Source: Leisingera sp. M658
GTDB taxonomy: Bacteria; Pseudomonadota; Alphaproteobacteria; Rhodobacterales; Rhodobacteraceae
Assembly (NCBI RefSeq): GCF_025144145.1
Contig: NZ_CP083546.1
Coordinates: 3,550,501-3,614,500, forward strand
Direction of reading: 5' to 3'
DNA: 64,000 bases
Each line of letters starts with the position of its first letter. Position 1 is the first letter of the stretch. A program made the position numbers and the translations under genes. A model generated the notes under the pieces. The model was not told the DNA's origin. It saw nothing but the letters and a program-made list of their open reading frames with translations, and did no database searches. Of this stretch, positions 9,523 through 18,529 are shown one piece after another.

Positions 9523-9899
9523 GCCCCCCCGGCCATTGCTGCCAGCAGGCTCCGCGCCGGGGCAGCAAGCCGCCCGGCGCTTGCCGCATCTGAGCAGACA
9601 CACAGCACCGCGTCACCCGATCCATCTGCGGCGCGGATGAAAACACGTGCTTCGCCCGGGGTCAGAATCAGGACATCATCGGCTGCCGCTGCGGATTGCG
9701 GATCTCCGGCTGCCACAGCGGCATCAAGCAGCAAGAACCCCAGCCGGGCCTGCTGGCAGAGGCCGTCAAGATACTCCTGCGGATGGCTGGCGGCACTGCT
9801 GCTGCGCAGAACAATGCTGGCGCCGAGATCACCAAAGGCGGCCAAACGGCAGCCCTTGGCGGTCTGACGCAGCGCATCAAGCTGCAGGGAAAGCGTCAC
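9519..9899 (-). CDS. Small roadblock/LC7-like protein
   Basis: A 126-residue protein starting with GTG at 9899. The pattern fits a roadblock/LC7 fold: an N-terminal helix (LSLQLDALRQTAKG), a strand with LAAFGDLGASIVLR, a long helix, then EARVFIRAADGSGDAVLCVCSD and a final helix AAPARSLLAAM. Bacterial roadblock proteins such as MglB act as regulators or GAPs of small GTPases, and three GTPase genes lie directly upstream. The assignment rests on pattern only, with no diagnostic motif. The stop overlaps the next start (ATGA). A 65-bp gap separates it from GTPase C. Confidence 0.6.
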   Translation of the reverse strand: MTLSLQLDALRQTAKGCRLAAFGDLGASIVLRSSSAASHPQEYLDGLCQQARLGFLLLDAAVAAGDPQSAAAADDVLILTPGEARVFIRAADGSGDAVLCVCSDAASAGRLAAPARSLLAAMAGGA

Positions 9900-9964
9900 A
9901 GGATACCCCTGTTACCGGCAAGGGCCGCTGTGCATTCTGCTTCGGGACGTTTGGATATCATGCG

Positions 9965-10924
9965 TTACTCACCAGTTGGATGGGTTTCGGGCCGGGACCG
10001 GGCAGGCCGCTTGCTGCGCTTGACCGGGGTGACCCGGCGCGGTGTCACACGGCCGTCGGCATCCGCGCAGGCAGGGCTTTCTTGCAATTGCGGCTGTTCA
10101 CCGCTCTCGCGCCTGCCGCCAAAGTCCAGCACGTCAGCCCCTAAAGGCTGCTCCGTTTGCGGATTTTGTGCAGAAGCCGCAGGATTGGATTGTGCAGGCG
10201 CAACGCGGTTTGGCTGCGCCCAAGTCACAAGCATATCCACCAGATACTCAATGAAACTGTCAGCGCCGCTGGTCTTCCAAACTTCCATGTCCTCACCCGC
10301 GGCCAGCGCCTGACTTAGCGACAGCGGAAAGATTGCGCCGAAGGCAACGCCGGTTTCCTTCCTGACACGCCGGACCACACGGTCCTGATCACGGCTGTTC
10401 CGCAGCTTGTCGAAATGCGTGATCAGCAATGTACTCGGGCCTTCAAACCGGTGTGAAATCTCCTCCCATACGGCGGCTTCGGACTGACGCCAGGCCTGGG
10501 TGGCATGGGTGCACCAGATCACACCGTCAACTTCGGGCAGCAGGTTTTGCCAGACACTGGACGGCATGTTGGGATCCGAAATGCCCGGCATATCAATGAG
10601 ATCGCACAGCTCCAGCGCCTCTGCCGGGAGGGTCAGGCGGATCAGCGCCGTGGTGTCCATCGGCACATTGGCAAGGTCCTCGGGCCGCAGCGGTGTTTTG
10701 CTGCCGTCGGTGGCGGTGATGCTGGCCGCCTCAGGCCCGTGCGATATCCAGACCGGCGGCAACCGGGTGGCGGTCACGCGGGTCGGCAGCGGCTGTCGCC
10801 CCACAAGCAGGTTGGTGAGAGTGCTTTTGCCGGCGCTGAACTCGCCCATCAGTGCCAGGCGCGGCTTGCGCTGTGGTACAGCAGCCGGGAAGACGGGAGT
10901 GTGCATGGCGGATTCCTGTGTCAT
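9965..10924 (-). CDS. Dynamin-like P-loop GTPase C
   Basis: A 319-residue GTPase. Walker A is GEFSAGKST (27-35), a switch-I Thr follows near residue 51, G3 is DMPG (111-114) and the base-recognition element is probably THFDK (169-173), a variant of NKxD. The G domain fills about residues 20-245. The last 75 residues are basic, Pro/Gln-rich and probably disordered (TPVKRSKRPARSRP), possibly a membrane or protein contact. Its ATG overlaps the stop of the large GTPase gene by 4 bp. GEFSAGKST is typical of dynamin-superfamily and YeeP-like GTPases. The partner or membrane is unknown. Confidence 0.85.
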   Translation of the reverse strand: MTQESAMHTPVFPAAVPQRKPRLALMGEFSAGKSTLTNLLVGRQPLPTRVTATRLPPVWISHGPEAASITATDGSKTPLRPEDLANVPMDTTALIRLTLPAEALELCDLIDMPGISDPNMPSSVWQNLLPEVDGVIWCTHATQAWRQSEAAVWEEISHRFEGPSTLLITHFDKLRNSRDQDRVVRRVRKETGVAFGAIFPLSLSQALAAGEDMEVWKTSGADSFIEYLVDMLVTWAQPNRVAPAQSNPAASAQNPQTEQPLGADVLDFGGRRESGEQPQLQESPACADADGRVTPRRVTPVKRSKRPARSRPETHPTGE

Positions 10925-12966
10925 TCGGTGAAGCTCCTGAGCGTTTGCAAGGCGTCGTTGGCCTGTGTCCGGCGGCTGTCATCGGCAATCAGCCCCTGAA
11001 TATCATCGCCGCAGCGGCTGTGGTCTGCGATTTCCATCAGGATGTCGCGCTGGTCGTCGAAAAAGCCCTGCAGCCTGGCAAGGACAGCGGTGCCCGCATC
11101 TGCTGTCTGCACGAATTTAAGCTGGGTCATGAAATCTTCGGTCTCGCCCGCGATCAGACTGCGGAAACGTTTGGCAAAAGCCTGATAACCGCGGGTGCGG
11201 CGCCACCAGGCAGCCCACCAGCTGTCATTGAAATCCAATGCTATGGCCTGCCCCAGCGCAATCGGAGAGCTGGCCGGGGGCACCTCGGGAATTGACAGCT
11301 GAATACCCTCGACCGCTGCGCCGAAACCGTCATACAGCAGCTCCGCGACGTCCTGCACCGCGGCCTTGTAGCGGGCCTGGGCGGCAGCCTGCAGGCGGCT
11401 GGTCATCACCGAATAGGCCGAGCGCAACAGCATCCGCAGCCCGGCGGGATCATATTCCCAGTGGCAGTCCTCGCCCCATTTCTCCAGGTGCTCGATCAGC
11501 GCGTGGGTGGCGCGGTCGGTAAAGGTGGCATGGGCCCGGTCGGCGCGGTCGCGGAAGGCGTCGAGGATTTGCGCGGTCTCGGCCTCCAGTGCGTCCAGAT
11601 GGGATTTGCAGATATTCTCAAACGCGGCGCGGGTGTCGTGGAGACCGGCCTGCGCGCCGCCCTCGCCCTGCACCCTGACCGCATCTGCCGCCTGCTGGCC
11701 GGTGGCAGCGGTCACGGCAGACCCGGCAACGCGGGCCAGCAGCGGTGCGCCGAGGTCGGTCACGATCCGATCAGCCACCACCCGGTTCAGTGCAGGCAGC
11801 CCGGACAGCTCCCAAACCATGTTCTGGGCCGACAGATCCGCATGGGAACTGTTGACCGAGGCTTCGGCCCAATTGAGCAGCGCGGCGGAACTTGCCTTAT
11901 CCATGTCCTCCAACCCTCCGGTCAGCACCTTGTTGGCCCAATAGGCACTGCCAAAGAGGACGGTTGCGTCCTCGGGCCCGTGATGACTGTCCAGTGTCTG
12001 GCGGACGCTGGCCTCGATCTCGGGGATCTGGATGGCGGGGGCGGCGAGTTCGTCGATGCGGTTGACGAAGATCACCACCTCACGCGATTTGAGGTTGGAG
12101 AGCATCCGGATCAGCCCCATGTCGACCGAGGTCAGCGCCTGGCCGGCAGACAGCACCACCACGCAAAGGCGGCTGTCACGGATTGCCTGGATGGTGATCT
12201 GCTCGCGCATCATGAAGGTGTCGTTGACGCCGGGCGTGTCGCGCAGGCACAGGCGGTGGGGCACGCTTTGGCAATTCAGGTACAGATCGGCCGCGCGGGT
12301 GATATCGGCAAAGCGCCCCTGTTCGCCGACGCCGCCCTCCTCCTCGTCAAAGTCATCGCCCAGGCAAATGTAGCGTTCGATCAGGTTCTTGTCGAAATAG
12401 CCGTATTCATGTTTCTGCCCCATCAGCAGTTCGAATTTACGGCCCAACCGCTGGCGCGAGCGTTCCCGCATCTCTTCGATCTGGGTACGGATTTTTTGCA
12501 GTTCGCTGCTGGCGCCGGCACGGCCCGCCATTTCACCGATGCGCCCGCCCTTGGTCAGCAGCCGGTCCCATTCCGCCTCGGTCATGAACTGGAAACAGGC
12601 CTTGTTCTCAATCCGGGCATCCCCCGGTGTCAGGTGCAAGGAGGTGACGACCGAGGTCCAGGGGTTCACATCCGACGGCAGCAGGTCAGCCCAGCCCGCC
12701 ATCGCATTGACCAGGGATGTCTTGCCCGACTTCACCTGTCCCAGCAGCGTGACACTGGGTTCAAAACTGCTGAGTTCCGACTGCAGTCGCGACAGGCTGC
12801 GCTGGACGCGCATCCCCGAAACTGCGGACAGAGCAGACAGAGCGGTTTCAAGCCGCTGCGATTTGCGGGCAAAGTCCAAGAGCGGTTCCAGCCCCGCATT
12901 CAGATTGGTCGGACGCGCGGAGGCGTGGATGTCGGTGGCACTCTCGATCTGAGTTTCCATGTTCAT
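10921..12966 (-). CDS. Large dynamin-family GTPase B
   Basis: A 681-residue protein with an N-terminal helical stretch (25-70), a G domain with Walker A GQVKSGKTS (76-84), G3 DTPG (243-246) and G4 NRID (302-305), and a long helical C-terminal half (about 400-681) typical of the dynamin stalk. Between Walker A and G3 is an unusual insertion of about 100 residues with a helix rich in Arg/Glu (KIRTQIEEMRERSRQRLGRK) and an acidic patch (DDFDEEEGG). No clear transmembrane helix is seen, so membrane action would be peripheral. It overlaps GTPase C by 4 bp and follows GTPase A after an 88-bp gap. Confidence 0.88.
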   Translation of the reverse strand: MNMETQIESATDIHASARPTNLNAGLEPLLDFARKSQRLETALSALSAVSGMRVQRSLSRLQSELSSFEPSVTLLGQVKSGKTSLVNAMAGWADLLPSDVNPWTSVVTSLHLTPGDARIENKACFQFMTEAEWDRLLTKGGRIGEMAGRAGASSELQKIRTQIEEMRERSRQRLGRKFELLMGQKHEYGYFDKNLIERYICLGDDFDEEEGGVGEQGRFADITRAADLYLNCQSVPHRLCLRDTPGVNDTFMMREQITIQAIRDSRLCVVVLSAGQALTSVDMGLIRMLSNLKSREVVIFVNRIDELAAPAIQIPEIEASVRQTLDSHHGPEDATVLFGSAYWANKVLTGGLEDMDKASSAALLNWAEASVNSSHADLSAQNMVWELSGLPALNRVVADRIVTDLGAPLLARVAGSAVTAATGQQAADAVRVQGEGGAQAGLHDTRAAFENICKSHLDALEAETAQILDAFRDRADRAHATFTDRATHALIEHLEKWGEDCHWEYDPAGLRMLLRSAYSVMTSRLQAAAQARYKAAVQDVAELLYDGFGAAVEGIQLSIPEVPPASSPIALGQAIALDFNDSWWAAWWRRTRGYQAFAKRFRSLIAGETEDFMTQLKFVQTADAGTAVLARLQGFFDDQRDILMEIADHSRCGDDIQGLIADDSRRTQANDALQTLRSFTE

Positions 12967-13054
12967 GGCTGAACCTTGCTGTGTCTTGCTTTGGCGTGTG
13001 TGTCAGCCCTGCCGGACCGCGAGGCGGCGGCGGCAAGGGAATTGCGGTTGGTCA

Positions 13055-14248
13055 TCACCCCGGGATGTCTTCGGTCAGCTCCTTTTTCAGCTGTATCAGC
13101 AGCGTCACCGCATCGATGGCCGCGTCTTCATCCTGCTCCAGTTGGCAGAGCATCAGCATTTCCTCTCCGTCCTGGGCTGCTTCGCGGGCGGCCTCCACTG
13201 CTGTGCTGCCTGGCATCGCTTCCAATGTCTGCGACAAGCCGCGGATCATCTCCATGCATTGCGCCAGTACCGGACCGGCCTGGGGGCCGCCTGCGGCTTC
13301 GGCCTCTGTCAGCATTTCCTCGGCCCGGGCTTGCATCTGGTCCAATGCGCTGCTGAGGCCGGCAGCAGCGGTCAGCGGCGGGGCCGCAGCAGTAACTGCA
13401 GACTGCCGGCCGGCAGGGTCAGCTGTTTCACCGCCAAACTGGCGGATCAGCAATTCGGCTTGATCCACATCCGAGGCACGGCCCGTTTCAACCTGCCGCA
13501 TCACGCCGTCCGCCAATTGTTTGCCGCCGCTGGAGCGCCAAAGATCATGTGCCGGTGCGGGTTCTGCCTGGGCCGTCAGCCCCTGGATCGCGGCGACAGG
13601 ATAGACGCCCAAAAACTCCTCAGCGGCAACTGGTTCCACCGTCTTGATCAACCCATCCAAGGTTCCCCGCATGATCTGCCGGTCGGCCATTGTCAGCACC
13701 AGGAAGCTGTGATCCTTGGTGCTGTCAGGAACGTCGGCCCACAGGGCCTGCTCCGTGTCCGGAAACGCCTGGCTGCACCACAGGATAATATCCGCCGCGC
13801 CAGAGGCCTGCTGCAGCAGGTTCTGCTGGCGGGCCTGCGGGCCTGCAAGCGGCAGTTCCGTATAACTGTGGGTGCGCAGCCGCAAATCTGGCAGAAACTG
13901 GCGGATCCTCAGGGTGCCCGCCGGCATGTCAAGGTCTGCCAGAACACCCGCCTGTTGCAGGCGCTCGCCCTTGGCGGTTTCAAAAACCGCGCATTCCTGA
14001 TCGCCGTGGCAAATGTCAATGACGACGCTGCCCGCGTTGCGGCCAATGACCACCCGCCCCAGCATCATATCTATCAGCGCCGACTTGCCGGAACCGGTGA
14101 CGCCGGTGACGATGATCTGCACCGGCTGGCGCAACCGGCGCAGCAGCTGGCTGCCCCAGCCTGAAAACTCTGCCGGCAGCTGCCCTGTGCTGAGCGTGTG
14201 CTCCAGCCGGCCTGCCAGCGGGCTGATATCTGTCTGAAGAAGGCTCAA
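13055..14248 (-). CDS. P-loop GTPase A
   Basis: A protein of 397 residues if translation starts at the TTG at 14248, which overlaps the phosphatase stop as TTGA. An upstream GTG at 14296 in the same frame would add 16 residues. Walker A is GVTGSGKS (49-56 from the TTG). G3 is degenerate (ELPLAG instead of DxxG) and LTMADR may replace NKxD. The segment DIILWCSQAFPDTEQALW parallels GVIWCTHATQAWRQSEAA of GTPase C, so A and C are likely related. The C-terminal third is an Ala/Glu-rich helical region. With the weak G3 it may bind nucleotide without normal hydrolysis. Confidence 0.75.
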   Translation of the reverse strand: MSLLQTDISPLAGRLEHTLSTGQLPAEFSGWGSQLLRRLRQPVQIIVTGVTGSGKSALIDMMLGRVVIGRNAGSVVIDICHGDQECAVFETAKGERLQQAGVLADLDMPAGTLRIRQFLPDLRLRTHSYTELPLAGPQARQQNLLQQASGAADIILWCSQAFPDTEQALWADVPDSTKDHSFLVLTMADRQIMRGTLDGLIKTVEPVAAEEFLGVYPVAAIQGLTAQAEPAPAHDLWRSSGGKQLADGVMRQVETGRASDVDQAELLIRQFGGETADPAGRQSAVTAAAPPLTAAAGLSSALDQMQARAEEMLTEAEAAGGPQAGPVLAQCMEMIRGLSQTLEAMPGSTAVEAAREAAQDGEEMLMLCQLEQDEDAAIDAVTLLIQLKKELTEDIPG

Positions 14249-15228
14249 GCCGATGCATCCGTTTTGTTGCGGCGGGCGGCGGGTGCAGAATCCCACGTCG
14301 CCGAAGCCAGGAGGGTGATCACCCGGCGGCCGCTGCGCTGACGCGGCGGCGCGGGCGGCTGTTCAGCCGGCGGCGGGTCCAGAACCGGCGCGTCCATCGG
14401 CAGCGCTGATGGCTGTGCCTGGGCAGGAAGAGCGGCCTGCGGATCAATGGGTTTGATCACGCAGAACGCGGCATTGTCCTGTTCGGCGGCATTCAGCACC
14501 TCCAGCTGCCGCATCAGCGCTGCGCCGATACGGGCGCTGGAACTGCCGCATTCTGCAGCGAGGACGGCGGCGATCTCTTCCTCCTCCAGGAATTGCAGCC
14601 CGTCGCTGGCGGCCAGCACGATATCGCCATGCTGCAGCCTGACGGGTGTGCTGCGGCAGTCGATGCGGGGGATGTCCGCCCCGGTCAGCACCGAAGTCAC
14701 GCAATGCCGGTCCGGATGGCTGGCGGCCTCAGCCGGGTCCATGCGGCCCTGGGCGGCCAGCCTGTCGATCTCTGCTGCCATCGAATGATCGGCGTTGAGC
14801 CGGATCAGCGCGCCGTCACGGAACAGGTAGAGCGGCGAGTCACCGACCGAGATCCAGTAAAGCCGGTCGCTGAACAGCACCGGAGCCAGCAGCGTCGCGC
14901 CCATTCCGCGGGCCTGAGGCTGATGGCTGGCGTATTCGCCAAGGCAGGCATTGGCGCCGCTGGCAGCCTGCTGCAGCACTGCGCCGATCGACTGTTCCAG
15001 CGCACCCGGGTCGTCCGTGCGCAGCTTCAGCTCGCTGAACACTTCTGTGACCACAATTTTACTGGCGACATCTCCGGCGGCATGGCCGCCCATGCCATCG
15101 GCCAGCACCGCAAAACCGGTGCCGGTGCCGGCCAGGAAATCGGCGGCAAGCGCGTCCTCCTGGCGCTCGCGGCGGCCCTTGCTGATGGCCGTCGCGGCAT
15201 CATATTCGAACTCAGCGGTGCACAGCAT
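14245..15228 (-). CDS. PP2C-type protein phosphatase
   Basis: A 327-residue PPM/PP2C phosphatase. Metal and catalytic motifs are in order: RERQED (20-25), LADGMGGHAAG (42-52), GMGATLL, ISVGDSPLYLFRDG and LAASDGL. The start at 15228 (MLCTAEFEYDAA) lies inside the end of the FHA gene (17-bp overlap); the frame is open further upstream only as shadow. The C-terminal 70 residues are Pro/Ala-rich and end in a basic tail, with no membrane helix. It should reverse phosphorylation set by the kinase two genes upstream, possibly on the FHA protein or the GTPases. Confidence 0.93.
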   Translation of the reverse strand: MLCTAEFEYDAATAISKGRRERQEDALAADFLAGTGTGFAVLADGMGGHAAGDVASKIVVTEVFSELKLRTDDPGALEQSIGAVLQQAASGANACLGEYASHQPQARGMGATLLAPVLFSDRLYWISVGDSPLYLFRDGALIRLNADHSMAAEIDRLAAQGRMDPAEAASHPDRHCVTSVLTGADIPRIDCRSTPVRLQHGDIVLAASDGLQFLEEEEIAAVLAAECGSSSARIGAALMRQLEVLNAAEQDNAAFCVIKPIDPQAALPAQAQPSALPMDAPVLDPPPAEQPPAPPRQRSGRRVITLLASATWDSAPAARRNKTDASA

Positions 15229-16567
15229 GGTCGGTATCGCTGGGTTGCGGCTGGTCCCAGCCGAAATCGGCGCCGCACAGCGGCACAAAGCGCAGGGTGG
15301 TCTCGCCAATGCGGATCACATCGCCTGCCGACAGGGTTTCGGTGCTGAGCACAGGGCGGTTGTTGCGGCGCACCAGGTTCGCCTTTCCGCCATGACCGAC
15401 ATAGAAAGCCTTTTGTTCCGGGTCATAGGCGATGGCAGCGTGGTTGTCGCGCGAGATGCTGTTGTCACCGAAGTCCAGCCTAACAGTCTGGTCGGCGCCG
15501 CGGCCGATCACAGTGACGCCGCTGAACAAAGTAAAGGCAGCACCACGGCCCGGCCCCTGCACGATGGCAAGCCAGCCGACGGGGAAACGGGTGTAACCGG
15601 GCGCAGTGTCTTTCTGGCTGCGGGCAAAGGGATCGCTGTCTTCGGCTTGAGCGGGGCTGAAACCCAGCAGGCGGGTCTTGACCCGTCCCGCCCGGCTGGC
15701 GCCGCGCCCCATCGACGGTGCCGGCACATCAATTGACGCGTCTGCCGGGCTGTCCATGGAAACCACGGGTTGCGAAGCTGCGGGCGCCGGTTGCGGGGCG
15801 GAAACAGCAGCTGCCTGCGGAGCAGGAGCAGCCGGCTGGGTGGGACCGGCCAGGATACTGGCAGGCTGTGCTTCGACGGCGCGCGGGCTGGTTTCTTGCT
15901 GTTGCTGAGGCTGATTTGCTGGGGCAAAGGCTGCAGAAGGAGTCTCCTCAACATCTGGCGGGCTGCTTTGCTGCTGCACGCCGGCCTGGGTTCGCTTGAA
16001 GACCCTGTAGGAATCGCTGCTTTCGACTGCTGGTTCAGCCAGTTCCGGGCTGCGGAAACTATCCTCCCTGCCAGCGCGCGCAGGCGCTTCGGCGCCAGGT
16101 GCGAAGGGATCATCTGATGCGGCGCCTGCGAGGCTGGCAAGGGTTCCGGTATCCCTAGGGTCAGCAGCGGCCGCTGGCACTGCCGCGGTTTCTTGCTCGC
16201 GGGCGAAAAAGGCCGCGATGGCCGGGTCCTGCGGCTGCTCTTCAGCAAAGCCTGGCAAGCCTTCGCCTTCTGCCAGCGCGTCTTCAGGCCCTGCGTCATA
16301 AGTCCAGCCGTCCTCCGCCGGCTTGCCGGCCAGCGGAGCAGCAGTCTCTGCCCGGGATGCCGCCTGAGCAGTTTCCGGCGCCGTATCCAGCAGGAAACCG
16401 CGGTCAAGGCTGAGAGGCGGACGGGCAGCCCCGGTATTGGCGACGTCAGGCGCAACCGCATCCTGCACAGGCGCCTGGGCCGGGTCTGCTTCTGGCGCCG
16501 CATGACCGTCCAGGCGGACCCTCTCTCGCTTTTCGCCAATGATATCCTTGATGAATTTCATACTCAT
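15212..16567 (-). CDS. FHA-domain protein with long disordered linker
   Basis: A 451-residue protein. Residues 1-330 are low-complexity Ala/Pro/Gln/Glu-rich and probably disordered, except a short basic conserved-looking element SRAGRVKTRLLGFSP (291-305). The FHA domain spans about 332-430 with the phosphothreonine-binding residues GR (355-356), SxSRDNH (370-376) and N397. FHA domains bind pThr, so this is the likely reader between the kinase (5 bp upstream) and the GTPases. Thr299 in the basic element is a possible phosphorylation site, which is inference. No signal peptide or membrane segment is seen. Confidence 0.92.
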   Translation of the reverse strand: MSMKFIKDIIGEKRERVRLDGHAAPEADPAQAPVQDAVAPDVANTGAARPPLSLDRGFLLDTAPETAQAASRAETAAPLAGKPAEDGWTYDAGPEDALAEGEGLPGFAEEQPQDPAIAAFFAREQETAAVPAAAADPRDTGTLASLAGAASDDPFAPGAEAPARAGREDSFRSPELAEPAVESSDSYRVFKRTQAGVQQQSSPPDVEETPSAAFAPANQPQQQQETSPRAVEAQPASILAGPTQPAAPAPQAAAVSAPQPAPAASQPVVSMDSPADASIDVPAPSMGRGASRAGRVKTRLLGFSPAQAEDSDPFARSQKDTAPGYTRFPVGWLAIVQGPGRGAAFTLFSGVTVIGRGADQTVRLDFGDNSISRDNHAAIAYDPEQKAFYVGHGGKANLVRRNNRPVLSTETLSAGDVIRIGETTLRFVPLCGADFGWDQPQPSDTDHAVHR

Positions 16568-16572
16568 TCCCT

Positions 16573-17931
16573 TCAGTTCTTAACCGTTTCCGGGTTGCTG
16601 CGCTGGCGCCCGAAGATCTTACGCAGCCGGCCCGCGAAACCGGGCTTTTCCCGGCGCAGTTCCAGAACCGGATCTGCCGGGAGGTCCGCGGCAGATACGG
16701 CGGCGGGCAGCCGTTCCACGGCGGGTGCGTTTTTCTTCCGCCGGGGGATAGCGTCCTGTTCCTTCAGCCAGGCTTCCACGTCGCTGACCGGCTCACCGAA
16801 GATATTCACCAGCTGGCGAAGCGGCTTGGAGGGTTTGCTGGCAGGCTGGGTCAGCTTTTGCCTGACCGAACGCGGTTGCCCAGGTGTCAGGCCGCCATTG
16901 GCCGTCGCGACCAGCTCGGCGATGACAGCATCCAGGTTGGCATTGTCTTCAGGCGCTGGCGCAACCGTGCCGGGCAGTTGAGTGTCTATTTCCGCAGCGT
17001 TCTGTGTTTCGCAATCGTTTTCGGCCAGCGCGCCCGCCCAGTCATGCGCCGATTGGAACCGTTCAGCCGGAAGTACGGACATCGCCATATCCACAGTTGC
17101 CAGCACCGCAGCATCCGCATTCCACGGTCTGCCCAGCAGCGGATTGCACGGGTCCGGGTCACCTGCCATCACTGCGCTCAGCCGCTGCTGGCTGCTTGCG
17201 GGCACGTCGCCGGTAATCAGGTAATACAGCGTGGCGCCCAGCGCATAGAGGTCACAGGCCGGACGCTGAGGCAGCTCGGGCTTGTACAGCTCATGCGCGG
17301 AGTATCCATCCTTGACCGCCAGCAGCACCGGCAGCGCGGTATCGTCATTGGGAAGACTGCCGCAGGCGGCCCCGAAATCGATCAGCGTGAGGCTTCCATC
17401 CTTGCCAAGGATGAAGTTGTCCGGCGAGATATCGCGGTGCAATATACCTTGCCCGTGCAGGCAATCGAGCGCTTCCAGCGCCTGGCAGAGAATGTGCCGC
17501 AGAAGCGGCCCGGTCAGCCGTTCAGGCTGGTCCTCACGCACGGTCAGCAAGTCCAGACCGTCGACGAATTCCATCGCGATATAGGCGGTTTGATTTTCCT
17601 TGAACACCTGATGCACGCCGACGATGCCGGAATGCCGGGCGCGGGCCAGCAGTTGCGCCTCGCGCAGAAAATTGCGCAAGACATTACGGCAGGATTTGGC
17701 GTGCTCTTCCGTGTTGGGTTCGACGTCCGTGCCACTGCGGCGGCAAATGCCTGCCGGAAAGCACTCTTTGATGACAACGCGGCGTTCCAGACTGTCGCGG
17801 GCCAGATAGGTGATCCCAAAGCCACCGCTGAGCAGCGGCTGCTCGATCTGGTACTGACCTTGCAGCAGCTTGAAGCCGCAGGGCAATTCACAGGCGAGAG
17901 CCGGGTCAGCAGAAGATGTGTCGTGAGGCAC
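16573..17931 (-). CDS. Ser/Thr protein kinase (Hanks type)
   Basis: A 452-residue soluble kinase when started at the GTG at 17931, preceded by AAGGA nine bases upstream. The frame is open from a TTG at 18033. The glycine loop is SGGFGITYLA (35-44), the catalytic Lys is in VVIKECFP (55), the helix-C Glu in FLREAQLL (91), the catalytic loop is HRDISPDN (165-172) and the metal motif is DFG (185-187). The kinase domain ends near residue 310. The tail is basic and Pro-rich (PRRKKNAP, RRKKN) with no transmembrane helix, unlike PknB-type receptors. It is the first gene of an eight-gene operon. Confidence 0.93.
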   Translation of the reverse strand: MPHDTSSADPALACELPCGFKLLQGQYQIEQPLLSGGFGITYLARDSLERRVVIKECFPAGICRRSGTDVEPNTEEHAKSCRNVLRNFLREAQLLARARHSGIVGVHQVFKENQTAYIAMEFVDGLDLLTVREDQPERLTGPLLRHILCQALEALDCLHGQGILHRDISPDNFILGKDGSLTLIDFGAACGSLPNDDTALPVLLAVKDGYSAHELYKPELPQRPACDLYALGATLYYLITGDVPASSQQRLSAVMAGDPDPCNPLLGRPWNADAAVLATVDMAMSVLPAERFQSAHDWAGALAENDCETQNAAEIDTQLPGTVAPAPEDNANLDAVIAELVATANGGLTPGQPRSVRQKLTQPASKPSKPLRQLVNIFGEPVSDVEAWLKEQDAIPRRKKNAPAVERLPAAVSAADLPADPVLELRREKPGFAGRLRKIFGRQRSNPETVKN

Positions 17932-18529
17932 AGCGTCAATTCCTTGTGGCAGCCTGGGCTTTGGCCGGAGCGGGGCGGATGAACCCCAACGCTGAAAGCA
18001 GAATGCGGAAAGATCGCGGCGCCATTCAGGCAATCAAGGCGGTTGCGTCCAATTTTCGCCGCAATTGGCGCGGGACGCTTGGAAAGACTGAGTTAACGGG
18101 CCCATAACTACTTGCGTCGAAGTTAGTTAAACTGCGTGTGTAGGTGATGATTGCCCGTAACCCTGGCCAGGACAGCGGTGGATTTGGCTGTAAACGCAGC
18201 GGCAAGGTGATTTGCGGGAAGGATTCCAATGCCCCGTTTCAACCAAAGGCCCGGCAGCATTTTCGCTTGCCGCAACCTTGGCCGCCAGCCTGCCCGCCAG
18301 CGGCCAAGGCGCATCCCTTCGACTGACAGAGGCAGCTTGGGGACTTGGTGTCTTCCAGGTGATGCAAGTAACTTACAGACAGCAAACATGTGCTTAGGAA
18401 CAGATCCGGGCCTTAAAACAGGTCTGCAGACACGTTTTTGGAACCTATGAATATCTTTCGGATGCGGCAGCAGCTAAGCTTGTCCCAGCGGTTTTCAAGA
18501 TAGGGCCAGCTGAGGGGCATCCTTGTTTT
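17932..18529. other. Intergenic stretch upstream of the kinase operon
   Basis: About 600 bp without a supported gene. It should contain the kinase operon promoter, probably within 18060-18180 where AT content rises, but no convincing -35/-10 pair was found. Short open frames here have no ribosome binding site or family character. Confidence 0.5.

Noticed and set aside
11461-12972. Plus-strand open frame of 503 codons opposite the dynamin-like gene
   Set aside because: It is antisense to a gene with clear GTPase motifs, has no family signature or ribosome binding site, and reflects high-GC antisense openness.
8725-17931. Type VI secretion regulatory cluster
   Set aside because: Kinase, FHA and PP2C suggest it, but there is no Tss, Hcp, VgrG or ClpV gene on either side, and three GTPases are not part of that pathway.
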